A DNA stretch of 64,000 nt from the NCBI GenBank assembly GCA_002633005.1, contig NMRA01000828.1, forward strand, positions 62,001 through 126,000, written 5' to 3'. The stretch is from Phoronis australis (Eukaryota > Phoronida > Phoronidae). A model generated the notes under the pieces. That model was not told where the DNA came from, did no database searches, and saw only the letters and a list, made by a program, of their open reading frames with translations. Position 1 is the first letter of the stretch. Each line of letters opens with the position of its first letter. Shown one piece after another: positions 1 to 12,589 of this stretch. The translations under genes and the position numbers were made by a program.

Positions 1-1227
1 TGCTGTTTATGTAAGTTCGGAAACAGTTGCACAATCTGGATATATTTGTCGAGCGGTATTTGGCTGTAACGTGTTAGAAAACTTTGTGCTGTTACCAACC
101 TAATTTCTGAGAGGAAAATCTATCATGGGGTTTATAATCAGGCTGAAACTTCTTTTTCATTTCATTCAGTGGATTTCAAATATTTTTATGACGAACTTAG
201 CCACTGTATCAATCCGCTTCTGTCAATACACTTCTTTTGATTTCCACCACTTGCCGTTACAACAAAACCAGTTGTTCTTAACTCAGTTTAGAAGTGATGA
301 GAAGAACTTAAAATTTAAAAAAAATCGCGATTACTTTCGATTACTAACACCTAATTTAGGTAGACTAAGTCGACCTTGGTCCCAAGCGATGACGAACTGG
401 TCGATCAGTTCTTCCAAAGCCCATAAACCACTCACTTCACGTTTGAACAAGAGACGGGCCATTTTCATAGCTGTAGGAAAACTTGTCGCCATCGAGTCAT
501 TTTCATTTTGTACCTACCGTTCATGAGCCACAGCATACTCCACTCTCGCTAGATGGCGTTTAATACTCTTCGCCAACTTCTTGTTCTAAAAACAAGACGT
601 AAAAATCTACTTCACCGTCAAGTGATCGGATATAGTTTTTACCCAACCACAAGGAGTAAGTCTAATTTCTCACTCACAAACAATAACATAACATACAGTC
701 AAACCATATGCATCAACACAGCAATATATTTGGACTTTTATGCTGTGGCCCAACAGCTTCCATAGCGGTAGCTAACGACATTCAACACTCTGAAACAACC
801 GCGTTCCTGGCCTCCAGCACACGTCAGTCGGCTTGCGTGTAAGCCCAAAACATAGTTTCTTGCTGTATTGATTTGAAAGTCCCGTGAGTTGATTAACCTG
901 ATAGGTGTCATTACTTTCTCATTTATAAAGGCTTCTTGGTAAGTTATTATTTAGTAAATAACAAGTTATTCTAAGTATCTTGTTAGCAGTACTGTAATAC
1001 GAAGATAAGTGTACAATCTGTATGATAAAGTTGTTATCAGTACTGTGTACGAGTTTATCTACGAACTACCACCAGCAATTAATGAGTACTAAACCACTCA
1101 ATTGAAAATCGGACTATGATCACCTGTATTTCAATGACATGATTTTTAAAGAGAAACCTGAAAAATAATGCAAATGATATCTCTTTACATAGAAATTGCA
1201 ATCGCCCTTTCTGCGACAGAGAGATTA
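1..1227. other. Gene-free flank
   Basis: I see no exon with a family match and plausible splice sites here. The open frames in this stretch lack recognisable motifs and have ordinary AT-rich composition. Confidence 0.5.
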
Positions 1228-1625
1228 GGATATCTGTTGTTGTACCAATCCCGAAAAGTTCTGCAAATGACCCATTTGTTCTTCTTAATGACAGGGGAAT
1301 AAGCCTTCTACCTTGCATTGCCAAGGCCTACTCTAGTTTGCTAAATAACAGAATGGTTCATCATGCCGAATCTAGTAACTTGGTAGTGGATGAACAACAC
1401 GGTTTTGAAAAAATCGACCCTGTCAGTACCACTTTTTTATTTCGACCACCATCCTGTGAGAAACCAACTAAAATTCAAGTACTTGCTTCCTTTATTGACT
1501 TTCAAAAGAGTTTCAACTTGGTTGACAGAGTCGTTCTTCTCCTGGAACAGCTTGAAAAACATGCTGTTGGGAAACTTTATTTTGCCATTAAGTCTCTACT
1601 CGTGAACAGCTTATTGTTTAATGAT
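1228..1625 (+). pseudogene. Non-LTR retrotransposon reverse transcriptase fragment
   Basis: The frame running through 1338 reads a reverse-transcriptase segment of the LINE type. An upstream block reads like VVPIPK..ND..RGISLLPCIAKAYSSLLNNR, then VDEQHGF, then FIDFQKSFNLVDR, then AIKSLLVN. These match the fingers/palm blocks that precede the catalytic FADD box in LINE-type polymerases. The catalytic FADD block is not found downstream, the usual glycine/arginine-rich part after QHGF is scrambled, and no endonuclease or tail is seen. This is therefore a truncated, dead copy. The clade (CR1, L2, RTE-like) cannot be fixed from this piece. Confidence 0.7.
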
Positions 1626-1808
1626 TATTTTTTTCGGGGAACTTTCTGTTTATGTTTCTGGTGCATTTTAAATGCAAGTTGTGTTTATACATGTATACAC
1701 GATGTAAGCCTAATCAGTTACTTATAAACCCAATGGACTGTGTGTGTTTTGAAAAAATTATTTAAGTTTAAGCACATGCACTTTAATAAACAAATATCAT
1801 AGTTCTAA

Positions 1809-1842
1809 AACTACTACTACTACTACTACCGCTACCACTACT
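1809..1842. repeat. CTA/ACT triplet microsatellite
   Basis: A short run of ACT/CTA triplets, imperfect at its 3' end. Confidence 0.8.
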
Positions 1843-2841
1843 TTACAGTTCAGTACAAGACTCCACTGCGCCATTAGCGTCATGAGCGCAGTAATGTCTT
1901 AGGTCGAGAATATATGCTCTCCACGTTGCATGACACAGGCAGACGAATATTTCCCGATGACTCATAACCATATAAGAAAAATGTTTTATTAGTAGTGAGT
2001 GACGCCAGTGGGGATCGAGGAACAGATTAACTCAATCACGGCCTGTGCGCCATGACGGTTGAAAGTAAACTGGAGCTGGCCGGGAGTCACAGTCACCATG
2101 CAACAGCCAGGGTCGTGTTCTGTACACGCAAAATACTTCGACGAAGTAGTAGTCAAGAAATCATGGCTTCCGGAACGGAACTAACTTAACTTTACTCGCA
2201 GTTTTTGGCCTAGCCAATATTCTTGCCAAACTGACCGATCGTTTCAGCAGCAAACATTTTGCTGGTGCACGCGAGTAAGCTTCACAGCAGAAAACTCGTT
2301 TTTCTCTTTCGGGTTTTTCTTGGTCTTGCGTAACCTCGCATTTCTATAACTTGTCAGATTTAATCTATAGGTCAATGAAAAGTGAAATGTGTATGGAACT
2401 CGACGCCCGGTCTCTGTATCAAGCACAGAATATATCTGCTTTTAAACTGATTGCCTGTAGATCAGATGAATCTAATCGTTCTTATTCGTTTTAAATCCAA
2501 ACACAGAAAGGACAAAGGGATGACGTAGGATCCCTGCTTTGTTGCGGTATCTAATGTGAAGAAGCAAGGACATTTTAGTTTATCATTTGTCCAAGGTAGT
2601 AAACCTAATAGTTGGACGAGAACAATTTTAGGGTATCACCTATGCATTACTTTCCAAAATGACGAGCTATGGTGAACTGTCCTCCCTCGCCTACTGTATC
2701 TGCATCAAGCCTGTGCAAAAAGAAATGTAAAAACGCTCACTTAATGAAAAAAGTCTAATTCGACCCTGGGACATCTTTACTACCCATGCACTCATCTTTT
2801 CCCGCAAATCTTTTATCCTATCAACCATGATATTTGTTTCT

Positions 2842-3191
2842 TTAATTCCCTGAAACATTAAAATTTACCCGAGTTCTACGGGCCATCTTTAACTGCTCGT
2901 TCAGCATCTGAAGTATACCATCCGCTTCCAACACGTTGCTTCCATAGATATCCTCTAGTTCCATATTCAGAACTACCGGTGGTATAAGAGGTTGAGGCCC
3001 ATCGTCCTCAGCTTCACTTTCAGCTTTGTCATCCCCCGGCAGCGTCGCTGCTAGAGCTTTAAGCTGCCCTATGTTAACGATGTCGTTAACATTGCCACCA
3101 TTTTTTAGCACCTTTTTCGTTTTCTTTACCAGTTTCAACGGATTGGATGTACCGAACTGTTTCTTCGCGCGCTTCTTTAATTTCTTTGTTG
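2842..3191 (-). CDS. Terminal exon of an unrecognised lysine-rich, acidic-tailed protein
   Basis: On the minus strand a clear acceptor (CTCCAACAG) precedes 3191. The reading frame then runs 115 codons to a stop at 2842, entered in phase 1 (2 nt + 116 codons including stop). The product begins with a strongly basic stretch (TKKLKKRAKKQF, then LKLVKKTKKVLKNGG). It continues with a hydrophobic helix-like part (IVNIGQLKALAATL), an acidic patch (DDKAESEAEDDG) and a conserved-looking end (LNEQLKMARRTRVNF). Such composition is common in small nucleolar or ribosome-biogenesis proteins, but I do not recognise the family and assign no function. The 5' exons should lie at higher coordinates; I did not find them. 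The splice acceptor and sustained non-repetitive frame argue for a real gene, not a chance ORF. Confidence 0.55.
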
Positions 3192-3242
3192 CTGTTGGAG
3201 AGTGTATGAAAGTGTGTCACGAAATGCGTTTTTCATGAACAT

Positions 3243-3309
3243 TGCAAATAGTGGCAATACAAATGGTATCAATACAAATGGTAGCAATACAAATGGTAGC
3301 AATACAAAT
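3243..3309. repeat. 15-bp minisatellite
   Basis: About four and a half copies of a 15-bp unit (CAATACAAATGGTAG) in tandem, just upstream (minus-strand sense) of the acceptor at 3191. Confidence 0.85.
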
Positions 3310-6300
3310 CATTGTTTAGCAAGAAGAAATAGTCCCAATAAAATAGCGGTGACGAGGTTACACAATGAAGAAAAAGCGTTTTAATTATTGCAATCGTATA
3401 TGACGAAACTGACAACCAAAAACAGACAACAATTTGAGTCAACGGGACCTGAAGCCATCACGTTATTATAAGATGTTGACGTGTCTTCCTTGCGTCCAAA
3501 CTTCTTTTCGGTGCCTGCTTATTGTGTAAATCAGATTCTCTTATCGATGAATGATTTTGGTACTGAGTTCGAAAGCTTCGCTGTTTTGCTGGTTTCTTAT
3601 GAATAACCAAGAAATAAGTCAAAGTCTTCCACCAAAATTTTGGAATGATGTTGATTTCAGGTTAAATCAGCACACGACGGGCTCATTTATGCCATAAAAG
3701 TAATCGTTGATGCTGCATAAGTATCAGACGCCATTCCTCACCTCGTGACCCCTGCTTTAGAGAGCCAAAAACAAAACCTTTTTGAATTGCGCTCCATAGA
3801 AAATGGACTACAACATACATAGCTAGAAAATGACGAAAATAGCGCGTGAATAGCGAGTTAGTTTTGACATGGAATTACAAAGTCTGCAAAACTGGCAAGC
3901 CGTCGTGACCAACGGTTTCGGCGATCGAGCTATACGAAGGAAAAGACCACAAGACATACCAAGGACCGTAATATTCTATCTAGTCACTCCATCTTAAGTA
4001 AGAGGCACTCACTCGGGTTGGAAGGCGATATTGGAAGAGACCTCCCTCTAAACCTGTACTGCGTCCACCGTGACTGTCATCTCACTCAATCAACAAAGCC
4101 ACTGACAAAGCATGTCCTACGGAGTAGCTAAACGGTCACACCTAGGCCTAGTTCCGTAGACGCAATATTCTCGCGAAGGAAGCTATTGTCATCAATATGG
4201 TTCTCATCAGGAAGAGATAACCATATAATACATTGAGTGATCTTGCATATTCGCGAGGTTGCCATCACGAAAGTCTTGTGACCGAGAACGATGTGGAGGA
4301 GGGAGACGGCAAAAAATGAAAGTTTTGTGTCAAGAAATCAAAACAGGAAAGTAGAAATTTTCGGAAAGATCTGGCGAACTTCCCAGATCGCTATCAACTT
4401 TGCACGGTCGCCACCAAGGCTCCAAGTATCGCCTCAAATTATTTTTAGGGACACGTGTCTGGTTCTCACCGGCTTCCTGTAGTCATAGACCCCTTTCATG
4501 CTGTGTTGGTATGGGACCACTTACCTCTCTGCTTTTTAGTAACATTTGCGTATTATAACACAATGATTCTTATAAACAAACTTACCTAAACACTTGACGC
4601 AGCAGAGTAAGCAAGCTGGCATTTACATGGAAGTTGGTATAAAAAAATCAATAAAGTTAACCAGTTTCGACTATTCTTTACATACTGCTGAAAAATGCCA
4701 TGACGTAGATGTTGCTAGGGGAATAAAAATGAAAACAACCGCGACGCAAGCTATCAAATTCGTTACAACAAAATTTGTTTATTTCTATGGTGTGCGAGCA
4801 TGTACTTTCCTGTCTAAACAGAAATACATACCAGTCCTATAAGGTGCCTACAAATTTATGCTAAGTTAAAATCGAAGATGAAAATTCAGAAAAGACCATT
4901 TCATGAAAATAGAGGCTTTATTTGGGGCAAGCCACAGGCAAGGTTTGGCGGCAACTTTTAATAGATACAGATAGTAGGTTCCGTAAATCTGGTTTGCTTG
5001 TATTTGTGAATACGCTGGTAATAAGAAAGGGCCCCTAGTTTGGCTGTACATACGCTTGTCTATAAGATGGTGGCCCCTGTAGCACTGTTGCATTTCTGCG
5101 TCGCTATGATTTCAGTTAGCCCACTAACAACACCATCTTCATGCCACATTTTTGTACTCTGAAGAAGATGTGCTTTCAGTATCTAGTGTTTTTTGTTTTT
5201 AGTGATGTAATTTGTTAAAGAAAACGTCTATAGTTGAGAGATTAAGTAGATGCTGTGTTTTAGCAAATAGCCAATGACCGATTGCAGACCAGAAATTAAC
5301 GGTCGTAATACAATCCTAGTATAGTAGAGATGGCTCTTTATCACAAAATATACAGAGATCTGATTGACTGACACTAGTTTTGACAAGAAATACATTTTTG
5401 ACCACATTTCTGTGAAACTTATCTTGAACCTCTTTAACCCCGTAAAATTAATGGGACAAGTATACACCTCTCTCCACCACGTGGTTGCATCTGTAACGTT
5501 GGCCTGCCATTTCCCCTTCAGCTCATGGGTTGGGTTTTTTAAAGGCATTCAATTAAATGGGAACATATACTTTTATTTGCAAAATGTAACACTTTGGGAA
5601 GATGGGAAGATTTATTAAATTCGCATTTCTGGAATCTTTATTCAATTAAAAAAAATGCGCACATAAGACCATAAAAATTAGTAAAGGGTGGAGAAAAATC
5701 AAACCTACCATGACTAAATGATGATTCATTAGACACTTAACTTTCCGTTTCACTCCCAGTGGAGCAAATCATAAATATAAATATAACTTCGATACCATGT
5801 TTTATTAAGGGCTGTTGTTTTGTTTATAGTTGTATTGATATTATATCAAAAGTTACTGATTTGAAAATCCACGATCTTAATCACGAACATGTCCAAAAAT
5901 AAAGCAAATGAACCAAACACTTTAGATCAAAATAAGTTTCAACTTTTCTTTGAACACTGCTGGTAAAACACCCCTTCAACATGCAACAAAGTTATCTCCG
6001 TTCCATCCGTAGCGTGTGACTTTTAAGCCTTGAACCAGGTTTAAAATAAATTATTGGCCTGGAAGGCAATGGCAAAGCAAGAAACAAATGAACCAATTTT
6101 GTTACTAAAAGAGATTTGCCAAGGGGACCAGGCCAATATTTCTTTTTCAATTCAGAATCTAGTATTGACTTATGCTTAGCATAAGAGGTGGTTTGAGGCT
6201 AAAAACTGTCAATTTTGCTTTTTGTCACATTTTGTTTGAGTCTCGCTTTCTCTTTCGGTGGAAGTGAAAGGGCCAAAAATACGAGATAGAATAAAGTTTT

Positions 6301-6807
6301 GGGATCATGTGTGGCGGTTTTGATGTGAAAGGACTGACAACCTTTCTTTTGTTCAGAGGTTTTTCGACAGAGTTGAAGAAAGGCATCAAGTTCAGTAAGG
6401 TCAGGTCTGCCAGGCAACACCCACTGAAAACTGTAGTGTAATATGAGAGTAATTAGATTTATGGGAAGCTGCGCCTGCGCCAGAATTTAGACATGCGCCT
6501 TTATTTGAAACATTCGAGTAAAATAGAGGTACGTGTTCATGAGTGAAGGTCACGAAGCTACATTAGGTGAAAAAGTAAGAGGATCTGCAAACACAAAAAC
6601 GTGTAATCAAAACTTCAGTCCTTTCATGTACAAGAAGCACCCCAGTACATTTACGTAAATACGCGTATTATGCCCATGAGCTTATATCCGAAATAATTGT
6701 TCCCAAAATAATTAGCAGGCGCTTAATCTTAATGATCTTTACGCACAGAATCTATCCTTTGCATATGTCACATCCGTGTGTTTTTCGTAAGTCAATCTGC
6801 TATGTTT
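3310..6807. other. Intergenic or intronic stretch, no gene recognised
   Basis: Open frames here are short and show no family motif, splice context or repeat structure I can support. It may contain the 5' exons of the gene ending at 2842. Confidence 0.4.
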
Positions 6808-9531
6808 TTACTCTTTCTTAGTTTTTGACCAACGTTTACAGCAACAGCGATTGACCAATATAATGAGTCGAAATATAAGGAAACCCATAAAAACTGTAAT
6901 AGCTAGCACAACAGTTGCGACATCTAATGAATAATACTGGTACCATGGAAGAAACCTGCCATAAGGTTTTAAATGTGAAATGCCCCTGTGTCGAATTACG
7001 TAGTCTATCCAATACAAAAGTAGATCTCTGCCAGATATTGGCTGGTCCTTTAAATAAGCTGATAAGTGCAAAGCGTTTTCTTTGTAAACAGGATTCGAAA
7101 TCACGTCACGAATGGCATGCTCAAAGTTTTCTGTTGTCATTGTTTTAATGTCAAGACTGACTCCCATTCTGTGAGAAAGAGTGAGTCTGGCGGCGTTTTG
7201 ATGTTGATCGCCATCTATCGGTAGAGCAACAATGGGCACTCCAAACATTGCTGCTTCGTACATACTGTTTTGACCACAGTGTGTTACAAAAAGTTTGGTT
7301 TTAGTATGGCCGAGAAGAGCGGTTTGCGGAAGCCATTTCACCAGCTTGGTGTTCCTTCCAAGATTTTTTGGCGTTGGCCCTTCGTATTTCCAGACAATCT
7401 TCTGAGGCATCTTTGCAAACGCATTCGCAATCAAGTTCCCATAGTATTCGTCATATTCTTTTATCATGGAGCCGAAACTCATTAGGATTATTCCGTGGCC
7501 TCCTGAACTTCGAACAAATTCTTCCATTTCTTTTTCTAGTGGCTCGGGTTGTGTAGCAAGAATGCCATTCAGATATACGACATCCGGTAAATATGGCGCC
7601 GGATTCTCGAGCGGAAATCCTCCATAAACCAAAGCGAGGCTTTCAGGCTGGAAGAGATACAATTTGTATACACGTGTATAACTTAAAGCTGCCATGAACC
7701 CGCCTTAGTTTGGAAAACAAGCATTTGATTTGATCATTAAACGATATCAAAGAGGTCTCAAATTTCTTGTTTCTTCGCAGATGAATGATTTGGGCCTCTA
7801 TCTGACACTGTGCCACGAAGCTGCTTAGACTCAGCAGGTAACTTTACTTAGGCGTCAAGCTTAGCCTTCCAAGAAACGAACTATTAGCTCTTCCGAAGCA
7901 CAAATATATCATCTAATTTGAGAAACAAAATTTTGGAAACCAATTTAGCTTAACGGTACTTGGTTTAGCTCCGACAATAGACTGGGCCTGTCACCACTTA
8001 GGCTCTATTCCGCGCTGGAGCTGATCTCTAAAAATCACTTTTCTTGCCTATAATGTCCGTTATATTAGAAATTAAAAATATCAGGGGTGAACTTTAAACG
8101 GGACACGAGTATTTAAAAGTGATTTTTGCCGGAATTGACGTTTACCTTAAGCAGGGCATGGACGATAACTGAGGGCTGGATTTCTCCACACTTTTCAAAA
8201 AAGTTTTGGTAAATTTCTCTTCCGTTAAAAGACAGTTGACATTTGAAATGATATAAAAACACTAGAATTATGTCTTAATATCTGCACGCTAAGGACGTGA
8301 GAAGCATGCCTGGACGCGCATTGGCGAGCATCAGATCCACACAGACAAAGTTGCTACCAGATAGTGGTCACCTGAAAAGTCTGGAAAGTTGTACAATTCT
8401 AGCACCTTCTAACAAAACAATTCAAACATTCTCACCGTCCTTATGGTTCAAAAGGCTATCACTGTGGCTTCTCGGGGTCACAAACTGTGTCAGCACCGGC
8501 TTCTATTTCTATCAGCTTGGCGTTCAGTACTCGCAAATTCCCACAAGGACCACAAGATAAAGCGTTTAGAGAGCGTCAGGGATGATACAATTCCAAGTGA
8601 ACCAATCTTTTGCGTTAGTTTTTGCAAATTTAAACCTTTGGATAAACGACAGATTAGGAAAGTTTACACATCAAAAAAGTCTGTAGCTTCTGAAAACGCT
8701 GAACGGCCAGTGGCGGGCTACATTGGCTAATGGGTGCTGAACAGCTACAGTGTATGTTAGTAGTTAGTAACCCGTTCAAAGGTATATTCTTAGTAAGTTC
8801 AACGGATCTTTGTAAGTTTAGACTATACTTACAAATTTCGGCTCCATGTTGAATTGTCGAACGAGGCTCTGATGGTCGTATGTCATTTTGAACACACCGA
8901 TTCTCAGAATACAATACCAAAGCACGTTCATGAATCGCTGAGTAAATGTCATGTTTTGACCGACTGGGTTCAAAATTGAAACCATGTATGACGGATGGTA
9001 AGGCAGCTCGCGAGTTTCCATTCTTCTGAAGAAATCGTGCGGCATGAATTCTACGGCTGGTACATCACCTAATATTCTTTGTATCCCGTACTTACAAAAT
9101 AAAATTGCATTGTAGTAAACCAGCTCAAAGTTTTCTGCCTTGAGCCTTGAATGAGTCTTTGTTGAGTTGAGGAACGACTCGCAACTGGCAAGAGGCATTT
9201 TCATTACGTTGGCTGCGGTTGTCAACTCATGGTCCATGATATCCCGAAGAGAGAACGTGTGCAGTAAGTCCTGTGGTAGTTTGGTGGATCTAGGATAAGT
9301 TATTAACGTCACGCCAGCTTTTCTAAGGAATGCAGGTGGTTGGTATCCGTTGTCAGCAAGAACGTAAACATCGTGGCCGTGTTCTGCAATCATTGCAAGG
9401 ATTTTTTCGTCATTCCTCAATGCGGAATTTCGAGCAAAGGTGAGAGGACATCCTAAAATCTTTGCCGCCGCAGATTTTGCCGTGTTGTTTAGCAACACAA
9501 AGACAACGACAATTAAAAACCGACAACTCAT
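6808..9531 (-). CDS. UDP-glycosyltransferase gene A (two exons, 512 aa)
   Basis: This is a membrane-bound UDP-sugar transferase of the animal UGT family, expected in the endoplasmic reticulum. Exon 1 is 9531-8833 and exon 2 is 7647-6808, joined in phase 0 (donor TTT|GTAAGT, acceptor CTCTTCCAG|CCT). I chose the ATG at 9531 because it starts directly with a signal peptide (MSCRFLIVVVFVLL); an in-frame ATG at 9657 would put 42 residues before it. From about residue 338 the UGT signature is intact: WLPQTALLGH, THCGQNSMYE and a GDQ motif for the UDP-sugar. A hydrophobic anchor and a KTKKE tail (KxKxx retrieval signal) end the protein. The catalytic positions are altered: Ala37 replaces the His before GHDV, and Asn141 (FELVYYN) replaces the Asp. 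The length is normal for UGTs. It is the most diverged member of the cluster. Confidence 0.88.
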
Positions 9532-9659
9532 CACAAGCAGTAAAAACCGTGAAAGTTGATCTACAATGAAGACGTTAACAATCTGATCCGCAATGAATTC
9601 ACTGAGCAGGCCGTCCGGTCTCGGTGTGCGACGATAAAAATAGCACTTAGACGACACTG

Positions 9660-11776
9660 ACTTGTCACACAGGGTGTATCAAAACTGTCAGAATTGACGT
9701 GCTCGTCTGGCCTCGATGTGATTGAGTTTTGGCAAAGGAGATTTTTATGTCTGATTTTTATATCTTTTCTAATCTGTTGAGGTCCTCAGTCTGTCTTTCG
9801 AAGTGTAGGCTATGTTCGCACCCGAATGTATACATCTTGTACGTATATTTGCTATGCACGTAAGCGCAAATACACACGGGATGAAAGTTATACACTTGGG
9901 GGTACATTGCACTCGCCTACATTGTAATGTAATTGTCCGGGGTGGGGGGCGTGCCCCCTAAAATTTTGCGGGCGTCTACCGGGTTAAACCTTGGCAGCCG
10001 GCATAGCGTGTTACAGGGGACACTTGAGAAAAGAAAGACTGCGAATAGGGATAAGAGAGAAAGTTCTAGAGAAATAACAACTCAGTATCAATTAATGGTT
10101 TTGTCTCGGCTGGCCAGGACATTGTTGTTAAGGTATCCGTTTTTGCAGAATACATGTAGGTCATCTAAATGCACTTGAAAACGTGAGTTTTATTATCCAT
10201 TCATGTATTTCGAAATCAGAAAATTCGAAAAGCGATTTTTAAATTCAATAAGACAATTTTACAAACGAAAAACTGTATTTTTGCAGAGGCCCTTCTCTAG
10301 CAAGGGAAAATGGAGACAATTGTCGCCGTATTTTCGTTTTTTTTTCTCTCTAACTGAATTGTATAGCACTTGAGAAAATTTGAAGGCCTGAGAGATAACA
10401 TCAATTTCTGCACATTTCCTGATTTTTTAAAATATAGATCTTAGGGGCCAGCCCTTGAAGGTGGCCATTGGTGACATTCACGTGGTCACCTTTTTCGTGT
10501 TTTTATCAACAATTTCTTAAGCGGCAGCTCACGAAGAGGGGGCCCAATGCTTGAATCGATTACCTCTATTTTCCTTTTTTCTGAAATCGTACAACCAGCT
10601 TTCATGTTGAGAAGGATCACTTCTTGCGATGGAATGAACTGTCACTCTTTTTCAAGCATAATGCTGTTTATCTTTATCCTTTCTTCTTAGGTGTCCCATT
10701 TCAGGCGGGACTCTCTCTAGGGGCTGTTCGCGTGAATTGTCCCTTTGTCCATCTATACAATCATGTAAATATGATTCTGCCAAATATTCACGAGGGGAAC
10801 TTGATATTCCAAATTCGTCAAAAACACAAAACATTTGTGTACAGCACAACTGTATCAAGACATTCCACCCAAACAACCACAACATGTGAAAATAGAATAT
10901 GATTGACCGCTATCGAAAAGGTGGACCGTTATTTGTGAATTACACAAAAAGACTATTTCCGATGGTTAGTTATAAAATAACGTTACTTTTTCCCATATTA
11001 TCACAAGAATAGTATTTCTTTTGAAGATCGTTACTAGAAGTTGTTTGTAAGGAATTCGCAACTATCAAAAAGACTGAGGGCTACTATTTGTGATGATCCT
11101 GTACATGTCGAACGGGGGTACTCAAAGTACTCCCAATAATAAACAAATATTCAGCGGGTTTTTTGAGTTCAGTTTTAATTCGTGAACCGTTATAAGCACC
11201 TCTGAAATGAGCAAAAATACACCTTAATAAGATTGCCTCATCTCCCATGTTCCCCCGGTTGCCCGTCAAAAATCTCTGCGCATGCCTGCGGAAATTGCTT
11301 ATAACAACCATTCCGTTTTGATAAACAAATACATGTTTATTTTATGTATCTATGAAAATCGACAGATTCGGAGATGAGTTTTGGAAATTAGAAGCTAAAT
11401 TACGTCTTTTAAGAAATGGTAACGTTTCAGGGAATTTAGTTACAACCTGGTTAAGCGTGTTTGGCGGTACGTTAACCGTACGTATTTCCTCATGAATGTG
11501 AGTCCGTAACCGTGTATTTTGGATGAAAGGATCGTGTTTTGTGAGTCCGATCCTGTATATGTGAGTCAGTGAACGGTGTTTGCAGGTACATGAATCGTGC
11601 TTTTGCGTCCGTGACCGTGTTTAAGACTCCGTGAACCATGTAGTTTAGGTACCTTGTACAGGAAGTATATTTTGGTAGCAGCCCTTCGTTGACACGAACT
11701 TGGTTGAAGCACACACACTGTGTTATAAGGCATTTTACTAGTTGTTAGAAAAGCCAATTTATTTAAGTTGTGGATC
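9660..11776. other. Upstream flank of UGT gene A
   Basis: No coding exon is recognised. A GC-rich scrap near 9935-9990 (GGGGTGGGGGGCGTGCCCCC) looks like a transposon end. A run of GTGAGTCCGT-like phrases at about 11497-11640 is a loose minisatellite. Confidence 0.4.
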
Positions 11777-11780
11777 TTAA

Positions 11781-12589
11781 AGGAGAATGCCACCCAAAAA
11801 ACAACCTATTTTGTATCAATCTAGATCGATTAGTTCTACTCGATAACGGCACGTTCGGTTGCGTTACCCGCCACCTGACGGCAGACGGAGGTGTTGAAAT
11901 TATCCAGTGACGTCATTGGTTTCACACGCAGTCTGTTCAGCAGTTCACAACACGGGTTACTGGTGTCAGCTTACCGATTGAATTCATCGTTTAACACCAA
12001 CACATAATCAAATTTCGACGTAATACCCATAAAAAACTGAGTTCTTATAAAAACGTGTTGTTTTATTTCGCTGCTACGGATTTATTGGTATTTGAACACA
12101 CCGTAACCTACAAAGTTCGGCAGGCCAATTTACCAAGGTCCATAGCAGGAGTTTGGGTCTGTTCGGAGATAAATTCGAAGTATTCTTCCGTGAAATACAG
12201 ACAGGAGAACCCAGAACTGTGTTGTTTAGACTTATGATTTTTTGAGTTCTAAATACACAAAATGCTCGTTATCCCGACCCCCCCTAAATCCGCCTCTGTA
12301 CCTTTTATTCTTCACTACCGCGAGCCACTTCCTAAGCATTTCGGGCTCTCGGGGAAGTAAAAAAAACGATATACCCGCTTTCTTCTCAGCTTCATTGTTG
12401 GAACGATGCACAGCGATATAGCGGCATTCACTCTGCGGACGAACCACTGACGTCGCTGCGACGTTTCTCACCTTCCTCACAGGTTAACGCGACACCTCTC
12501 GGCAAGGTGAGGTCGACCGTATAAGAGGCGATGTGGATATAGACCGATTAAGACGGTAAAAAAGCAATTAAATGGGATGGCATTCTCCT
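11781..12589. mobile_element. TTAA-flanked DNA transposon (Kolobok-like), 809 bp
   Basis: The element is bounded by inverted ends, AGGAGAATGCCACCC at the left and its near-complement (GGGATGGCATTCTCCT) at the right. Each end is flanked directly by TTAA (11777-11780 and 12590-12593). A THAP-type zinc-finger remnant lies inside on the minus strand. TTAA target duplication plus a THAP domain is the combination known for the Kolobok superfamily (piggyBac also uses TTAA but does not carry THAP). The copy is too short and broken to encode a transposase. Confidence 0.72.
12232..12480 (-). pseudogene. THAP zinc-finger remnant inside the 11781-12589 element
   Basis: The frame reads GISFFLLPREPEMLRKWL, the central block of THAP domains (FxxFP, then the invariant Trp). 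Before it the expected C-x2-4-C pair is damaged (CRYIAVHRSNN). Downstream the frame breaks, and a neighbouring frame holds a YFTEEYFEF stretch like the post-CxxHF part. It is a decayed DNA-binding domain of a transposase, not a working host gene. Confidence 0.6.

Noticed and set aside
6915-7556. Plus-strand open frames across the UGT C-terminal exon, and similar ones at 16537-17417, 22316-22519 and 26291-27314
   Set aside because: They are antisense shadows of UGT exons whose minus-strand reading matches the family; several repeat only because the exons do.
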